Notes: a model not told the origin generated them from the letters alone. Positions 26,977-35,837 are shown, counted from the stretch's first letter. The stretch: DNA of 64,000 bases from Ramlibacter aurantiacus (GCF_016722895.1 NZ_JAEQNA010000008.1:62001-126000), one strand, 5' to 3'. Numbers and translations: made by a program.

Positions 26977-27279
26977 TTACAGCCGGGTGAGCTTGGCGCG
27001 CATTTCCGAGCCGTCGCCAATGGCCCGGACCTCCCGCACCTGGAAGGTCATCCCGCCGATCTCCACGTTCTCGCGTACCGACAGTGCCGTGAAGGCGGTG
27101 TCCGGGTAGGACATCACGTAGTCTGTGCTGGTGGTCAGGCCATCGAAAACGGTGCCGTCAGGCGCGTCGAAGCCCACCAAATGGGTCTGCGCCGGCGCGC
27201 CGGTCGACGGTCGCCAGGTGCACTGCTTCAGAAAGCCCGCATTGGCTGCAGCTTCGTACAGTTGGTCCAGCAAGCCCAT
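26977..27279 (-). CDS. Head-tail joining protein (gpFII-like)
   Basis: The 100-residue protein begins with a helix (MGLLDQLYEAAANAGFLKQC) and is then beta-rich with VEIGGMTFQVREVRAIGDGSEMRAKLTRL at the end. That C-terminal strand pair is typical of small head-closure proteins of lambda-like phages. It lies three bases after the capsid stop and before the tail terminator, the canonical position. It would form the connector surface where the tail docks. Confidence 0.75.
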   Translation of the reverse strand: MGLLDQLYEAAANAGFLKQCTWRPSTGAPAQTHLVGFDAPDGTVFDGLTTSTDYVMSYPDTAFTALSVRENVEIGGMTFQVREVRAIGDGSEMRAKLTRL

Positions 27280-27282
27280 GCC

Positions 27283-28293
27283 TTAACTCACGGTCAGCTT
27301 GACCAGGACACCCGGGCGATGGCACATCGGCAGCGGATTGCTCTGGGTATGCAGATCCGTTCCGCGCTCGAATTTGCGTGGCGCCTGCTTCGCATAGAGC
27401 GGCTGGCCGAGCGTATTGACGGTCTCATTGAAATCTGCCGGCGCGAAATAGCTGGCGAAGGTGTCAATGGTTCCCAGCGGGAAGGCATGGGCCTCACCCG
27501 GCGCGATGAAGCGCTGCACGTCGCCATTCAGATTGGTAGCTTGGCCGCGGTACTCCTCGAACACGATGCCGCCGAAGGCAAAGCCGGTGCGCACGTCGTC
27601 GCGAAGCATGGCGCCCTGCGCATAGTTCTCGTAGGCCTTTTCGACCTTCGGGTGCCCGACGAGCTTGGCGAAAAAGTCGGGCGAGCACAGGCACCGCACG
27701 CCCGTCATGAACTCGCCGCGCAGGTTTTCTTCGATATGGGCCGTCACCTCGGTGCACTTGTTGCGCACGTTCGTGCTCTCGGTATTCAGCTGGAAGTTCA
27801 CCACCCCCGGCGTGATGTTGAAGACCGAGTACAGGTTGTGCAGCACCGATCCATCAGCATCCAGAATCACGCCCTTCAAGGCGCCCATGCGCAGGTGCTC
27901 CAGCGTGATCGAGTGCTTGTTGCGCATCGACTCCAGGTGCATGGCCATCACGCTGGCAATGCTTTCCATTTCGCTTTCCGAGCCGAAGGACCGCACGCCC
28001 TGCACCTCCTCGGGCAAAACAACGTCTTCCAGCGGCACATGAGGAACCACGAACGAGTGCAGCTTGCGCTTGTCTCGGGCGTTGACCGTGGAGGGACTTC
28101 CCACGGGGAGGGTGGGCAGCAAGTTCAGAGTGCCGTTGCGCTCCTCGATCACCACCGAGCGAGTTCGCACCGGGCGGGCTGGAAACAGGTTCAAGGCCTC
28201 GAGTCGCCCATACCGGTTGGGCAGCAGATTGATGGCCGCCGTGAGGGAGGCCATCCCGAAGGCGGCATTGTCGAATGGGTTGTTAAACGGCAT
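27283..28293 (-). CDS. Major capsid protein (phage capsid E/lambda gpE family)
   Basis: The 336-residue protein matches the gpE family in length and pattern: NLFPARPVRTRSVVIEERNG near the N-terminus, then RNKHSITLEHLRMGALKGVILDADG with the conserved E-H-x-x-M-G-A-x-K-G core, and a C-terminal KLTVS. It builds the icosahedral shell. The ATG follows GAGGAG. It is preceded by the decoration protein gene with 28 bases between, the same D-E order as in lambda. Confidence 0.95.
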   Translation of the reverse strand: MPFNNPFDNAAFGMASLTAAINLLPNRYGRLEALNLFPARPVRTRSVVIEERNGTLNLLPTLPVGSPSTVNARDKRKLHSFVVPHVPLEDVVLPEEVQGVRSFGSESEMESIASVMAMHLESMRNKHSITLEHLRMGALKGVILDADGSVLHNLYSVFNITPGVVNFQLNTESTNVRNKCTEVTAHIEENLRGEFMTGVRCLCSPDFFAKLVGHPKVEKAYENYAQGAMLRDDVRTGFAFGGIVFEEYRGQATNLNGDVQRFIAPGEAHAFPLGTIDTFASYFAPADFNETVNTLGQPLYAKQAPRKFERGTDLHTQSNPLPMCHRPGVLVKLTVS

Positions 28294-28321
28294 GGGGATA
28301 TCTCCTCGGGTGATCGCTGGG

Positions 28322-28699
28322 TCAGGCGCCGACGCGCACCAGGATGCCCAATGACTTGAGCTGCGCGATGGCTGATAGCCGCTCGGCCTGCGCGATGCCA
28401 GCGGGCCAGCTCAGAGCGTGGTCGGCGACGATCGCGTGGCGCGCGATCATCAGACCGTCGCTGCGGTCGGCCAGAGAGGCGTCGGCCGGCTGCATCAGCA
28501 CGCCGACCGCGTATTGGCTGCCGTCGGTGGCGGACGGGTCGATCTGCTTGATCTTGCCGGTGGCGGTGACCATGCCGAGCACGGCGCCCAATGGCAGCGT
28601 CTGGCCGCCAGCGATGGTCGCCTGGTCGCGCGAATACAGGTTGGGCGCCTCGTACTTGAGGAGGTCGCCCAGGTTCAGGGCTTCGTTGATGACGGGCAT
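28322..28699 (-). CDS. Head decoration protein (gpD-like)
   Basis: The 125-residue protein contains the features of the HDPD family: SRDQATIAGGQTLPLGAVLGMVTATGKI, AVGVLMQPADAS and IARHAIVADHALSWP. Such proteins bind as trimers on the expanded capsid surface and stabilise it. The start is preceded by CGGAG. It lies directly between the protease/scaffold gene and the capsid gene as in lambda. Confidence 0.93.
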   Translation of the reverse strand: MPVINEALNLGDLLKYEAPNLYSRDQATIAGGQTLPLGAVLGMVTATGKIKQIDPSATDGSQYAVGVLMQPADASLADRSDGLMIARHAIVADHALSWPAGIAQAERLSAIAQLKSLGILVRVGA

Positions 28700-28711
28700 G
28701 ACAGACTCCGC

Positions 28712-29098
28712 TTAGGTGTTGGAGGCGCCCAGGCGGCTCTTCACGGCCTGGATCAGGGGGTTATTGGGGGAGGCAGGGTTGGCCGCGGCCAGAGCAGACT
28801 TGGCCGGCGCGTTCGGATCGATGCGGCTCACGATTTCCGGCGAGCTGTCGGCTTGGGCCGCGAGCAAGTGACTGCGCACTTTCGCCGGCGGCACCTTGGC
28901 TTCCAGGAAGCCTGTGACCAGATCGGAGCGGCCAGCGAGTGCACAGGTCTGGGCGATTTCGACAGCATCCGCGACGCTGAAGGTTTCTGCCGAAGCGATG
29001 GTGGGTGCGCTGGCAGTGGCCGGCGGCGGTTGGATCTGACCGGCGGCTGCGTCCGCAACAAGCGGCGCCGGCGCGCCGGCCTCGGCGTGAGCATTCAT
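28712..29098 (-). CDS. Putative nested scaffolding protein (in-frame internal start of the protease gene)
   Basis: Within the protease frame, ATG 29098 is preceded by AAGGA at a seven-base spacing, an excellent ribosome binding site. Translation from here gives 128 residues (MNAHAEAGAPAPLVADAA...). They cover the Ala/Pro-rich and helical C-terminal part without the catalytic domain. Lambda makes its scaffold Nu3 in the same way from the 3' end of gene C. The independent product is inferred from this arrangement. Confidence 0.6.
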   Translation of the reverse strand: MNAHAEAGAPAPLVADAAAGQIQPPPATASAPTIASAETFSVADAVEIAQTCALAGRSDLVTGFLEAKVPPAKVRSHLLAAQADSSPEIVSRIDPNAPAKSALAAANPASPNNPLIQAVKSRLGASNT

Positions 29099-29995
29099 GG
29101 GATGGTCCTTCTGGAGCTTGAGTGAAGTGCCCGAGCCACTGGCAAGCAGGATCGGGCGCGAGGAAATGGATGCGTGCAGCTGCGCCAGCGCGTCATCAAA
29201 GCTGCCCACGGCGTCGGCCAGACCCGCGGACACAGCGTCCTGGGCGAAGTAGAGGCCGGCCTGGGTCGCGACCACAGCATCGGCGCGCAGGCGGCGGTGC
29301 TTGGCCACGGTCTCAACGAAGAGGCCATAGACCCGGTCCACCTCGGCCTGCAAGAAGGCCTGGGCTTCCCCCGTGATCGGCTGGTGCGGGTTCAGGTCGT
29401 TCTTGCGATCGCCGGCAAAGACGGCCGTGTAGCGGACCCCGTCCTGCGCATCCTTCGACGACTGGTCGACGTGCATCGCGATCACGCCGATGGAGCCGAC
29501 GCCGCCGGTGCGCGAGACGAACATGCGCGAGGCGCCGGACGCCAGCGCGTAGGCCGCCGAGAACGCCATGTCGTTGGCCACGGCCCAGACCGGCTTCTGG
29601 CCAGCGGCGGATCGGATGCGATCGGCCAGATCGAACACGCCGCCCGACTCGCCGCCCGGGCTGTCGATGTCCAGCAGGATCGCGGAAGCATTGGGGTTGG
29701 CCAGCGCCGCGTCAAGCTGGCTCGCGATCGCGGCATAGCTGGCCAGCCCCGATTCGGCTTCCAGGCCGACGGTCCGGCGCACCAGCGTCCCGTGGATCGG
29801 GATGACAGCGATCTTGTCGTTGGCACTCGCGGTGCTGGCGGAAGGCCGCTGCGGTGGCGCGAAAGCGCTAGGCGCCGCCAAATCTGTGACGCCCACCCGC
29901 GGCCCCAGCACGGACAGAATGACATCGAGTTTCGGGCGATGAATCAGAAGCGGCGCACCAAACAGGCGCGCCGCTACGTGCGGCAACAGGGTCAT
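28712..29995 (-). CDS. Head maturation protease, S49 (SppA/ClpP-fold) family
   Basis: The 427-residue protein has an N-terminal S49 peptidase domain (about residues 60-265). IAVIPIHGTLVRR leads into DIDSPGGESGG, and the catalytic serine is in MAFSAAYALAS. The conserved RTGGVGSIGV and the later YFAQDAVSAGLADAVG segments are also present. The C-terminal 130 residues are Ala-rich and probably act as scaffold. Such proteases process the portal and scaffold during prohead maturation. It lies between portal and decoration genes, as lambda gene C does. Confidence 0.92.
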   Translation of the reverse strand: MTLLPHVAARLFGAPLLIHRPKLDVILSVLGPRVGVTDLAAPSAFAPPQRPSASTASANDKIAVIPIHGTLVRRTVGLEAESGLASYAAIASQLDAALANPNASAILLDIDSPGGESGGVFDLADRIRSAAGQKPVWAVANDMAFSAAYALASGASRMFVSRTGGVGSIGVIAMHVDQSSKDAQDGVRYTAVFAGDRKNDLNPHQPITGEAQAFLQAEVDRVYGLFVETVAKHRRLRADAVVATQAGLYFAQDAVSAGLADAVGSFDDALAQLHASISSRPILLASGSGTSLKLQKDHPMNAHAEAGAPAPLVADAAAGQIQPPPATASAPTIASAETFSVADAVEIAQTCALAGRSDLVTGFLEAKVPPAKVRSHLLAAQADSSPEIVSRIDPNAPAKSALAAANPASPNNPLIQAVKSRLGASNT

Positions 29996-30003
29996 GGTCT
30001 CTT

Positions 30004-31500
30004 TCAGGCGGCCGAATCGAGCTCGCCGGGATTTGCAGTTGGTTCGGAGCTGTCGCCGGATCTGGAGGTGCGCCGCGGATCGGAGTCAAAAATCAGGCCC
30101 AACGCATCGGCGCGGGCGTTGTCAGCGGCGATCTCGCGGTCCACGTCCTCGGCGTCGTAGCCGTTAGCGGAAATCGCTTCCGAGCGGCTCATCACGCCGG
30201 CACGGATCGCCGTTAGCATGGCTTTGAACTCCTTTTGAGGGTCGACCCACTGCCACCCCTGGGGTATCCACTTCACCTGGAGGTATTGCCGGCGGCGCGC
30301 GGCACTGCCACGCGAAAACCCGGGCGCCTCGATCGCGCCGGCCAGCACCGCCTGCTTCATCCAGGCTGCCCACACCGGCCGGCACAGCTGATGGACCAGT
30401 ACCGAGTGCTGGATCACTTCACAGCGCCGCCGGAACTCCAAGAGGCCGGCGCGGATCGACGAGTAGTTCACGCCCGTCAGATCGCCCGTGAGTTGCTCGT
30501 AGGTGATGCCCAGCGCTGCGGCTACGGCACGGAACTGCGTGCGCAGGAATTCGGCGTAGGAGCCGCCCACGTCGGCCGGGTCGGAGAACTTGATGTCCTC
30601 GCCGGGTTCCAGGATCTGCATGGTCCCGGGCTCCAGCCCCGCCAGCGCTGCGCCGCTGGCGTCGGCCACGCCCTCGCCCATCAGGTTGTCCTCCGGGTTC
30701 TGGCGGGTGACGAAGCCGGCAAACATCGCGGCGGTCTTCTTGCGCACAAGTTCGGCGTCGTCGTATTGGTCCAGCTCGTTGAGCTTGACCAGTGCACGGG
30801 ACAGCCAGGGCTCGCCGCGGATCTGCCCCGGGCGCAGGACCCGGTAGAGGTGAATGACCTCCCGGGCGTCGACCCGCACCGTCTCCAAACCACCCTGGCC
30901 GGACATCGGCGCCAAGCGACCATCGTCGGGATGCGAACGGTACAGGTGGTAGGCGACGCGCCGGCCGAGTGCATCGAATTCGATGCCCGAGCGCACCACG
31001 GTGCCGGACTCCAGGTCGGTGTTCAGGTACATCGGCAGGTGCTCGGGCTCCAGCACCTGCAACTGCAATGGGACCACCAGGCCATCTTCCGGGCGGCGCG
31101 GCCGCAACCGGATCAGGCACTCACCGCCCTCGAGCATCGCCCGGCAGGCGAGTGCCTGCAGGCCATAGAAGTCGGTCTGACCAGCTGCATCGGCTTCTTC
31201 CGTCCAGTCGCGCCACAGCGCCTGGACCTCAGTCTTGAAGCGCTCGTCGCTGGACAGGCTTTGCGGTTTGATGCCGGTGCCCACCGCGTTGGCGACGAAG
31301 GCTTCGATGCCGGCCTGGGCCCACGCGTTGCGTCGCACCAGGTCCCGGCTTTTGCTGCGCAGCTCCGTATTGGTCGCCAGCAGCGCGGCCACTGCGCCGG
31401 GATTGTCGGGCGTCCATGCGAGCGAGCGGCGACCGCGGCCAGCCGCCTCATGGACCGGAGGCTGCCCGAACAGGCTGCGCAGTTTGGAGGTCCAGGACAT
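30004..31500 (-). CDS. Portal protein, lambda gpB family
   Basis: The 498-residue protein has the usual order of lambda-type portals. There is an N-terminal region with ELRSKSRDLVRRNAWAQAGIEAFVANAVGTGI, then EGGECLIRLRPR and VIHLYRVLRPGQIRGEPWLS. GITYEQLTGDLTGVNYSSIR follows, and a charged C-terminus ends it. It forms the dodecameric ring at the packaging vertex. Its ATG overlaps the gpW stop (TGATG), and it ends eight bases before the protease gene. Confidence 0.96.
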   Translation of the reverse strand: MSWTSKLRSLFGQPPVHEAAGRGRRSLAWTPDNPGAVAALLATNTELRSKSRDLVRRNAWAQAGIEAFVANAVGTGIKPQSLSSDERFKTEVQALWRDWTEEADAAGQTDFYGLQALACRAMLEGGECLIRLRPRRPEDGLVVPLQLQVLEPEHLPMYLNTDLESGTVVRSGIEFDALGRRVAYHLYRSHPDDGRLAPMSGQGGLETVRVDAREVIHLYRVLRPGQIRGEPWLSRALVKLNELDQYDDAELVRKKTAAMFAGFVTRQNPEDNLMGEGVADASGAALAGLEPGTMQILEPGEDIKFSDPADVGGSYAEFLRTQFRAVAAALGITYEQLTGDLTGVNYSSIRAGLLEFRRRCEVIQHSVLVHQLCRPVWAAWMKQAVLAGAIEAPGFSRGSAARRRQYLQVKWIPQGWQWVDPQKEFKAMLTAIRAGVMSRSEAISANGYDAEDVDREIAADNARADALGLIFDSDPRRTSRSGDSSEPTANPGELDSAA

Positions 31501-31706
31501 CAGAACCCCTTTGAGGTCGTCAGCCGGATCTGGCGCTTCGGCATCGCCCCCGTCTGGCGGGCGAGTTCGGCTTCCACGGTGCGGATGGCAGACTGCAGCT
31601 CGTCGACGGAGCGGTACTCCACGGTCTTGTCGCCAAAGCTCACGCGCCGCTCTCCAGTGGCCAGCGCGCGCTTGAGCGCATCGAGCTGCGCGGTGGTGTA
31701 AGGCAT
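31500..31706 (-). CDS. Head-tail joining protein gpW family
   Basis: The 68-residue protein (MPYTTAQLDALKRALATGERRVSFGDKTVEYRS...) has the size and pattern of lambda gpW: an N-terminal helix, a VxxGDxxVEYRS hairpin and a second helix. gpW binds the portal and seals the head after packaging. It sits between large terminase and portal genes, as in lambda. The ATG has a GGACAAG site upstream. Confidence 0.93.
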   Translation of the reverse strand: MPYTTAQLDALKRALATGERRVSFGDKTVEYRSVDELQSAIRTVEAELARQTGAMPKRQIRLTTSKGF

Positions 31707-31722
31707 TTCTTGTCCTGTTCTT

Positions 31723-34700
31723 TCATCGGGTAAGCCAGCGGCTCTTGATCACGCGCCGTCCGGATGTGCGGGCCCCAGAAGCAGCAAGGCCACCGGAGTC
31801 GGTGGCCTTGTGGGGGTCGCCAGCCTGAATCGGTGGCGGGGTCTGTGGCTGTCGATCGATGCCGAGTTGTCGTTCCAGCTCGCGCCAGTGGCGCTCCTCA
31901 AAGCGATCCAGGCCGGCGGCCGAAGCGGCGGCGCGGGCGTAGACGTAGCAGTCCAGCGCCTCATTGCGCTCGCGCATCTTTTGCCACTCGCGGATGGCAA
32001 AGCCGTTGCGGTCACGGCGGGTGATCAGCTGCTCGGCGCACAGCTGCTGGATGTACTCCGCATCGATCCTGGGCAGGTGAACGAACCCGGCCGGATACGT
32101 GGTCGTGACGCCGTCCTCGGCGACGTCGGCTGCCTTGCGCAGGTTGTTGTAGAACTCCAGCTTGGCGATGCCGACTGCGACCGAGAACACTTTGATGCCC
32201 CGGCGCAGCTTCTTGCCGCCTTGCGTGACATCCACGGCAGTGGGAGTGCCGATCAGGGCCGCGCCACGCGCTGCACCCTTGATCGGCATCACACGCGAAT
32301 CGCGGCAGGCACGCACGAAGCTGTAAGCCTCCTGGGTGGCGAAGCCAGTGTCCAGGGCGAAACGGGCCAGTGGCAGCGCCGCTCCGGACTCGTGGGTCCA
32401 GGTCTCGGCGAGCATCTCGGCCAGCCGCTTCCAGACTGCGTCGCGCGCCGTGTCGCCCATCAGCACACGGTGTTCCACCAGCCAAGATTCCTTGCCGCGA
32501 CCAAAAGCCCAGATCGAGGCTTCGAGGCGATCCTTCTGCACGTCGGCGCCGCCCACCAGGAGCAGGCCGCCGCTGGGAACGGAGCCGATCCGGTAGTCCT
32601 CGCGACGCTCGACCAGCCGCTGCCAATCCGGCGCTTCGCCCTCCTCGACCCAGGTTTCACCCAATTCGGTGTTCTTGAAGGTCTTGATCGCAGCCGCGGA
32701 TCCGGACTCCTTGTTCACTGCGCTTTCCCAGGCCGCGGCCGTGTCACGCCAGCTGCGCCAGCCAACCGGGCTGTACAGGGACGATAGGTGAAAACCCGCC
32801 GTCCTCGTCGTGCCTTTTCCGGCTGAATCTGGCGCCATGGCCCGCCACTCGCCCTGCTCCAACATCCGGGTCTTGTGGTGCTCGGCAATCGGCACCTCGC
32901 AGGATTCACAGACGTAGGCCGCGGTATCGGGCGCCCCCTTGTCCCAGCGCAGCTGCTCAAAGCGCAGCCACTGCCGGTGGTCGCAGTGCGGACAGGGTAC
33001 GAAGTAGCGTCGCTGGTCCGAGGCCTCGTACTCTCGCTCAATGGCGCTCGCCCCCGAGATCGTTGGCGTCGAGACAATGAAAATCTTTCGGCGCGCAAAG
33101 GTGCGCGTGCGCGCCTCGGCCAGCGAGATCGCATCGCCTTCGCCTTCCACGTCCAGCGGGTAACCGTCGACCTCGTCCAGGAACAGGTAACGCACCGGCA
33201 TCGAGCGCAGACCGACCGCGCTGTTGGCGCCGGTCATGACCAGCACCCCGCCGCGGAACTCCTTGGCCAGGATGGTGTTGCCCGAGTCACGCGAGCGCGC
33301 CGGGGCGATCAGCTCGGTCAAGGCCGCGGACTCCTCGATCAGCGGGTCAATCCGCTGCTTGGAGTTGCGCTTGGCCATGTCGACCGTGGGCCAGACAGCC
33401 ATCATCGGGCCGGGTGCGTGGTGGATCACATACCCGATCCAGTTCGATCCCATTTCAGTGTTGTGGGTCGGGATCCATCCCTTGCCACACAGAAACAAAT
33501 GCTTGGGCGAATCCACCGCGATGCAGCGCACCGGCACCGATTCGACCGGACGAATCGCGACGATGGCGCGTCTGCGGCTTTTCCACGGCCGCCCGTGGGC
33601 GACCGAGGTCATGCGATCGACCTTGCGCTCGAGCCGGAACATGGGCTCTTCTCGGTACGCAGTCCAGGAAACCCGCCACGCCTCACCGCTGGTTGAGTTC
33701 CTGCCATTGATGCGCGTGCGCTTGGGCGGGCTCTGGTACACCACCGGCTTGTAGCCGAGGCCGCGCAGCAACTCGACCATCGCATCCACCAGCCGTTTGT
33801 CGCTGTTTCCAAATTCGCAGCGCGACCCGTTCGGGGTGACGCTGCCGTCACTGTCCATCAACCCGCGCACCAGGTCCAGACGCTGTGCGCGCCCCGCCCG
33901 CATGTATGCCGCCGGAACGTGCTTATTGCAAAGCAGGTCCAGCTTCCGGAGCATGGTGGTGAACCACGACGAGCCGCAACCCGCCGCTGCGACGCCACCG
34001 TCGTCCATCACCCGGAACGTCGGATCGATGACGACGTTGGCACACCGGCCCTTGCGCCACGTGGGAAGGCGAAACAGCGCATGCACCCCGCAGTCGGCCA
34101 GATGCTGCACGATATCAGCGTCATCTTCATGAACGCTCAGATGGTTCATCCACGCTGACCCATCTCCCAGCCACAGCCCCAGCAGATAGGGATGGATCGG
34201 CAAGTCCCGATCCGGCAGTTCGACGGGCGCCGTGACATCGATCGAGTAGCGCCAGCGCTTGCCGTTGTCAAAGCGCTCCCGGCCCAGCATTTCAGCCGTC
34301 GTGACCACACGCTCCTTCAGGCCGGCATGACTGAACTCACGAACCGGCCAGCGGTGCTGCGCATCCGCCACCACGCGTTCGCCATCTTCGAACTCAAGCT
34401 CGTAGCAGGCGCGGTCGTACAGGACCTCCGACGCGCCGAGCACCTGAACCGGCCAACCATCTGGGTCGAAGACGTAGTCGCCCGTCGCAACCTCGCCCAT
34501 GGTCGTCCAGCCCTGAGGCGTCGGTATCGGCGTCGACAGCGCCAGCGGCGCGCCGAGCTGCGCCGCTTTCATGAACACCACCCGCTCGACCGGTGAGGTC
34601 GGCGACAGGCAGTCCATGATCGCCTTCAGGTAGGGCGTCCTACTGGTGCGCCAGCGGCCCGGCTCCGCGGACGCCTTGCTGGAAAGCATGCGATGCCGGT

Positions 34701-34809
34701 CCGACCACTCGGAGACTGTGAGCAGCGGGTCCGGCGTCAGCCCTTCGCGCCAAGCGCGCTCGATCTCGGCGGCGCCTTCGTAGTTTTCGATGGTGTTCGC
34801 CTGCGACAT
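31723..34809 (-). CDS. Terminase large subunit (gpA family) carrying a class 3 intein
   Basis: This 1028-residue precursor splits into exteins of 86 and 578 residues, about 664 after splicing, close to lambda gpA. The N-extein ends in VVFMKAAQLG, the P-loop region. The C-extein resumes TEMGSNWIGYVI and contains YLFLDEVDGYP (Walker B), two Cys pairs (CPHCDH, CESCEV) and nuclease-domain segments. It cuts concatemeric DNA and drives packaging. The ATG at 34809 overlaps the small terminase stop; a TTG one codon earlier is less likely. The product should be inactive until the intein is removed, because the ATPase motif is interrupted. Confidence 0.95.
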   Translation of the reverse strand: MSQANTIENYEGAAEIERAWREGLTPDPLLTVSEWSDRHRMLSSKASAEPGRWRTSRTPYLKAIMDCLSPTSPVERVVFMKAAQLGAPLALSTPIPTPQGWTTMGEVATGDYVFDPDGWPVQVLGASEVLYDRACYELEFEDGERVVADAQHRWPVREFSHAGLKERVVTTAEMLGRERFDNGKRWRYSIDVTAPVELPDRDLPIHPYLLGLWLGDGSAWMNHLSVHEDDADIVQHLADCGVHALFRLPTWRKGRCANVVIDPTFRVMDDGGVAAAGCGSSWFTTMLRKLDLLCNKHVPAAYMRAGRAQRLDLVRGLMDSDGSVTPNGSRCEFGNSDKRLVDAMVELLRGLGYKPVVYQSPPKRTRINGRNSTSGEAWRVSWTAYREEPMFRLERKVDRMTSVAHGRPWKSRRRAIVAIRPVESVPVRCIAVDSPKHLFLCGKGWIPTHNTEMGSNWIGYVIHHAPGPMMAVWPTVDMAKRNSKQRIDPLIEESAALTELIAPARSRDSGNTILAKEFRGGVLVMTGANSAVGLRSMPVRYLFLDEVDGYPLDVEGEGDAISLAEARTRTFARRKIFIVSTPTISGASAIEREYEASDQRRYFVPCPHCDHRQWLRFEQLRWDKGAPDTAAYVCESCEVPIAEHHKTRMLEQGEWRAMAPDSAGKGTTRTAGFHLSSLYSPVGWRSWRDTAAAWESAVNKESGSAAAIKTFKNTELGETWVEEGEAPDWQRLVERREDYRIGSVPSGGLLLVGGADVQKDRLEASIWAFGRGKESWLVEHRVLMGDTARDAVWKRLAEMLAETWTHESGAALPLARFALDTGFATQEAYSFVRACRDSRVMPIKGAARGAALIGTPTAVDVTQGGKKLRRGIKVFSVAVGIAKLEFYNNLRKAADVAEDGVTTTYPAGFVHLPRIDAEYIQQLCAEQLITRRDRNGFAIREWQKMRERNEALDCYVYARAAASAAGLDRFEERHWRELERQLGIDRQPQTPPPIQAGDPHKATDSGGLAASGARTSGRRVIKSRWLTR
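33460..34551 (-). other. Class 3 intein with LAGLIDADG homing endonuclease inside TerL
   Basis: Precursor residues 87-450 (364 aa). The first residue is Ala rather than Cys or Ser, followed by the Hint opening LSTPIPTPQGWTTMGEV and GDYVFD. Block B reads AQHRW with Trp154. Block F has RCIAVD with Cys429. The end is IPTHN followed by Thr451. Together Trp, Cys and Thr make the WCT motif of class 3 inteins, first described in a mycobacteriophage terminase. Two endonuclease dodecapeptides are visible (LLGLWLGDG at 209-217, LVRGLMDSDG at 313-322). Both acidic residues are kept, so homing activity is plausible. Confidence 0.88.
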
Positions 34810-35333
34810 CAATCCACTCGCGGGCGCAGTTCGCCCAATTCCTGCAGGTGCTCCCGCACGGCGGTCTCCAAGGCCACATGCATGGCGTGCGCGTCGCAGC
34901 CGAGCGTGGCGGCCAGCTGCGCAGAGATCCGCGCTGGCCAGTTCAACCAGGCATCGCGCTCGGTGCGCGCCAGCTTGAAAACATGGGCGATCGCCTGCGG
35001 CCGGTCGACCAGCTCCCCCTTCAGGCGCGCCAGCCGCACCTTGTTGGTTTGGGCCTTGACGACTTCGTTGACCGTGCGGGCCTGCAGCAGCGAAGTGCCG
35101 CCACTGGGCGGCGCCGGCGCGTCTGCGCCAGCCTCAAGCACCGCGACCTTGACCGCCTGCTTACGGGTGCCCGCCCGCGGTGTGTCGGTGTTACGTGCCC
35201 ATTCGAGGTCGGCCCGGTCCGGGTCGATGGAGCCGTCCGCCTCGGGCGTGATCCGACCCGCGCGAATCGCCTTGTGCACGGCGGTGTCGGTGACCCCGCG
35301 GTGACGTGCGTAGGCGCGGATCGAGATTCCCAT
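34809..35333 (-). CDS. Terminase small subunit (Nu1-like)
   Basis: The 174-residue protein starts MGISIRAYARHRGVTDTAVHKAIRAGRITPEADGSID. This is a winged-helix DNA-binding domain as in Nu1-type small terminases, which recognise the packaging site. The C-terminal half (QTNKVRLARLKGELVDRPQAI...AWLNWPARI) is helical and suited to contact the large subunit. I chose ATG 35333 over a TTG at 35345. It overlaps the TerL start by four bases. Confidence 0.82.
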   Translation of the reverse strand: MGISIRAYARHRGVTDTAVHKAIRAGRITPEADGSIDPDRADLEWARNTDTPRAGTRKQAVKVAVLEAGADAPAPPSGGTSLLQARTVNEVVKAQTNKVRLARLKGELVDRPQAIAHVFKLARTERDAWLNWPARISAQLAATLGCDAHAMHVALETAVREHLQELGELRPRVD

Positions 35334-35398
35334 CGGTCTTTTCAATCATTTGTTCGGTACCCGGGAGGGTTTGGTGCGACATCTGGCGCCGGATGCAG

Positions 35399-35476
35399 GA
35401 ATCAAGCAGAAAGCGCTTGGCTTCCTTCGGGAACAGAGCGTTCATCACGTCACGCAATCACCGACAAGGACCAACG
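35399..35476 (+). repeat. Cassette leader repeat, copy 1
   Basis: This is the leader of the 88-residue gene. It shares CAAGCAGAAAGCGCTTGGCTTC, then GAACAG, GCG-TTCATCAC-TCAC, ATCA and AAGGA with copies 2 and 3. The hairpin is less perfect here because the left arm is degenerate. It lies between divergent genes, small terminase and the rightward cassette. Confidence 0.7.
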
Positions 35477-35743
35477 ATGAACGCCACATGCCCCGACACC
35501 CTCGCCAACAAGCTCGCTGAGGCCGCGCTCACGGTGCTGGTGCGCAGCTGCCGCCAGGAAGTCGCCGCCGCCAACCGCTACGAGCTCGAAGCAGCCTGCG
35601 CCGCGATGCGCGCCAAAAGCCGCGCTGTGATGGGGCAATTGCTGGACGACGCGCGCGCCGCGCCCTGGCTGGCTGAAGCCGCCTTCCACGCCGCCGCCCT
35701 GGATCTCGCGCAGGCCGGCATCGCCAGTCTGCGCAAGCGCTGA
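35477..35743 (+). CDS. Small helical phage protein, cassette 1
   Basis: The 88-residue Ala-rich protein (MNATCPDTLANKLAEAALTVLVRSC...) is predicted to be entirely helical. Its ATG follows AAGGA at six bases. It reads rightward, against the packaging operon, and is the first of three genes that each follow a copy of the same leader repeat. I do not recognise a family. Expression from the leader repeat is possible but no clear sigma-70 promoter was seen. Confidence 0.7.
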   Translation: MNATCPDTLANKLAEAALTVLVRSCRQEVAAANRYELEAACAAMRAKSRAVMGQLLDDARAAPWLAEAAFHAAALDLAQAGIASLRKR

Positions 35744-35753
35744 ATCGCCGCGC

Positions 35754-35837
35754 GAAGCCAAGCAGAAAGCGCTTGGCTTCATCGCCGAGCAGCGCCTTCA
35801 TCACATCACCCGATCAACCACCCCGAAAGGACAGCAG
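35754..35837 (+). repeat. Cassette leader repeat, copy 2
   Basis: This is the best copy: GAAGCCAAGC (35754-35763), a seven-base loop, and GCTTGGCTTC (35771-35780) form a perfect 10-bp stem. It is followed by GAGCAG-GCG-TTCATCACATCAC-CGATCAACC and an AAAGGA ribosome binding site before the DUF3489 gene. It starts ten bases after the stop of the upstream gene. Confidence 0.8.
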
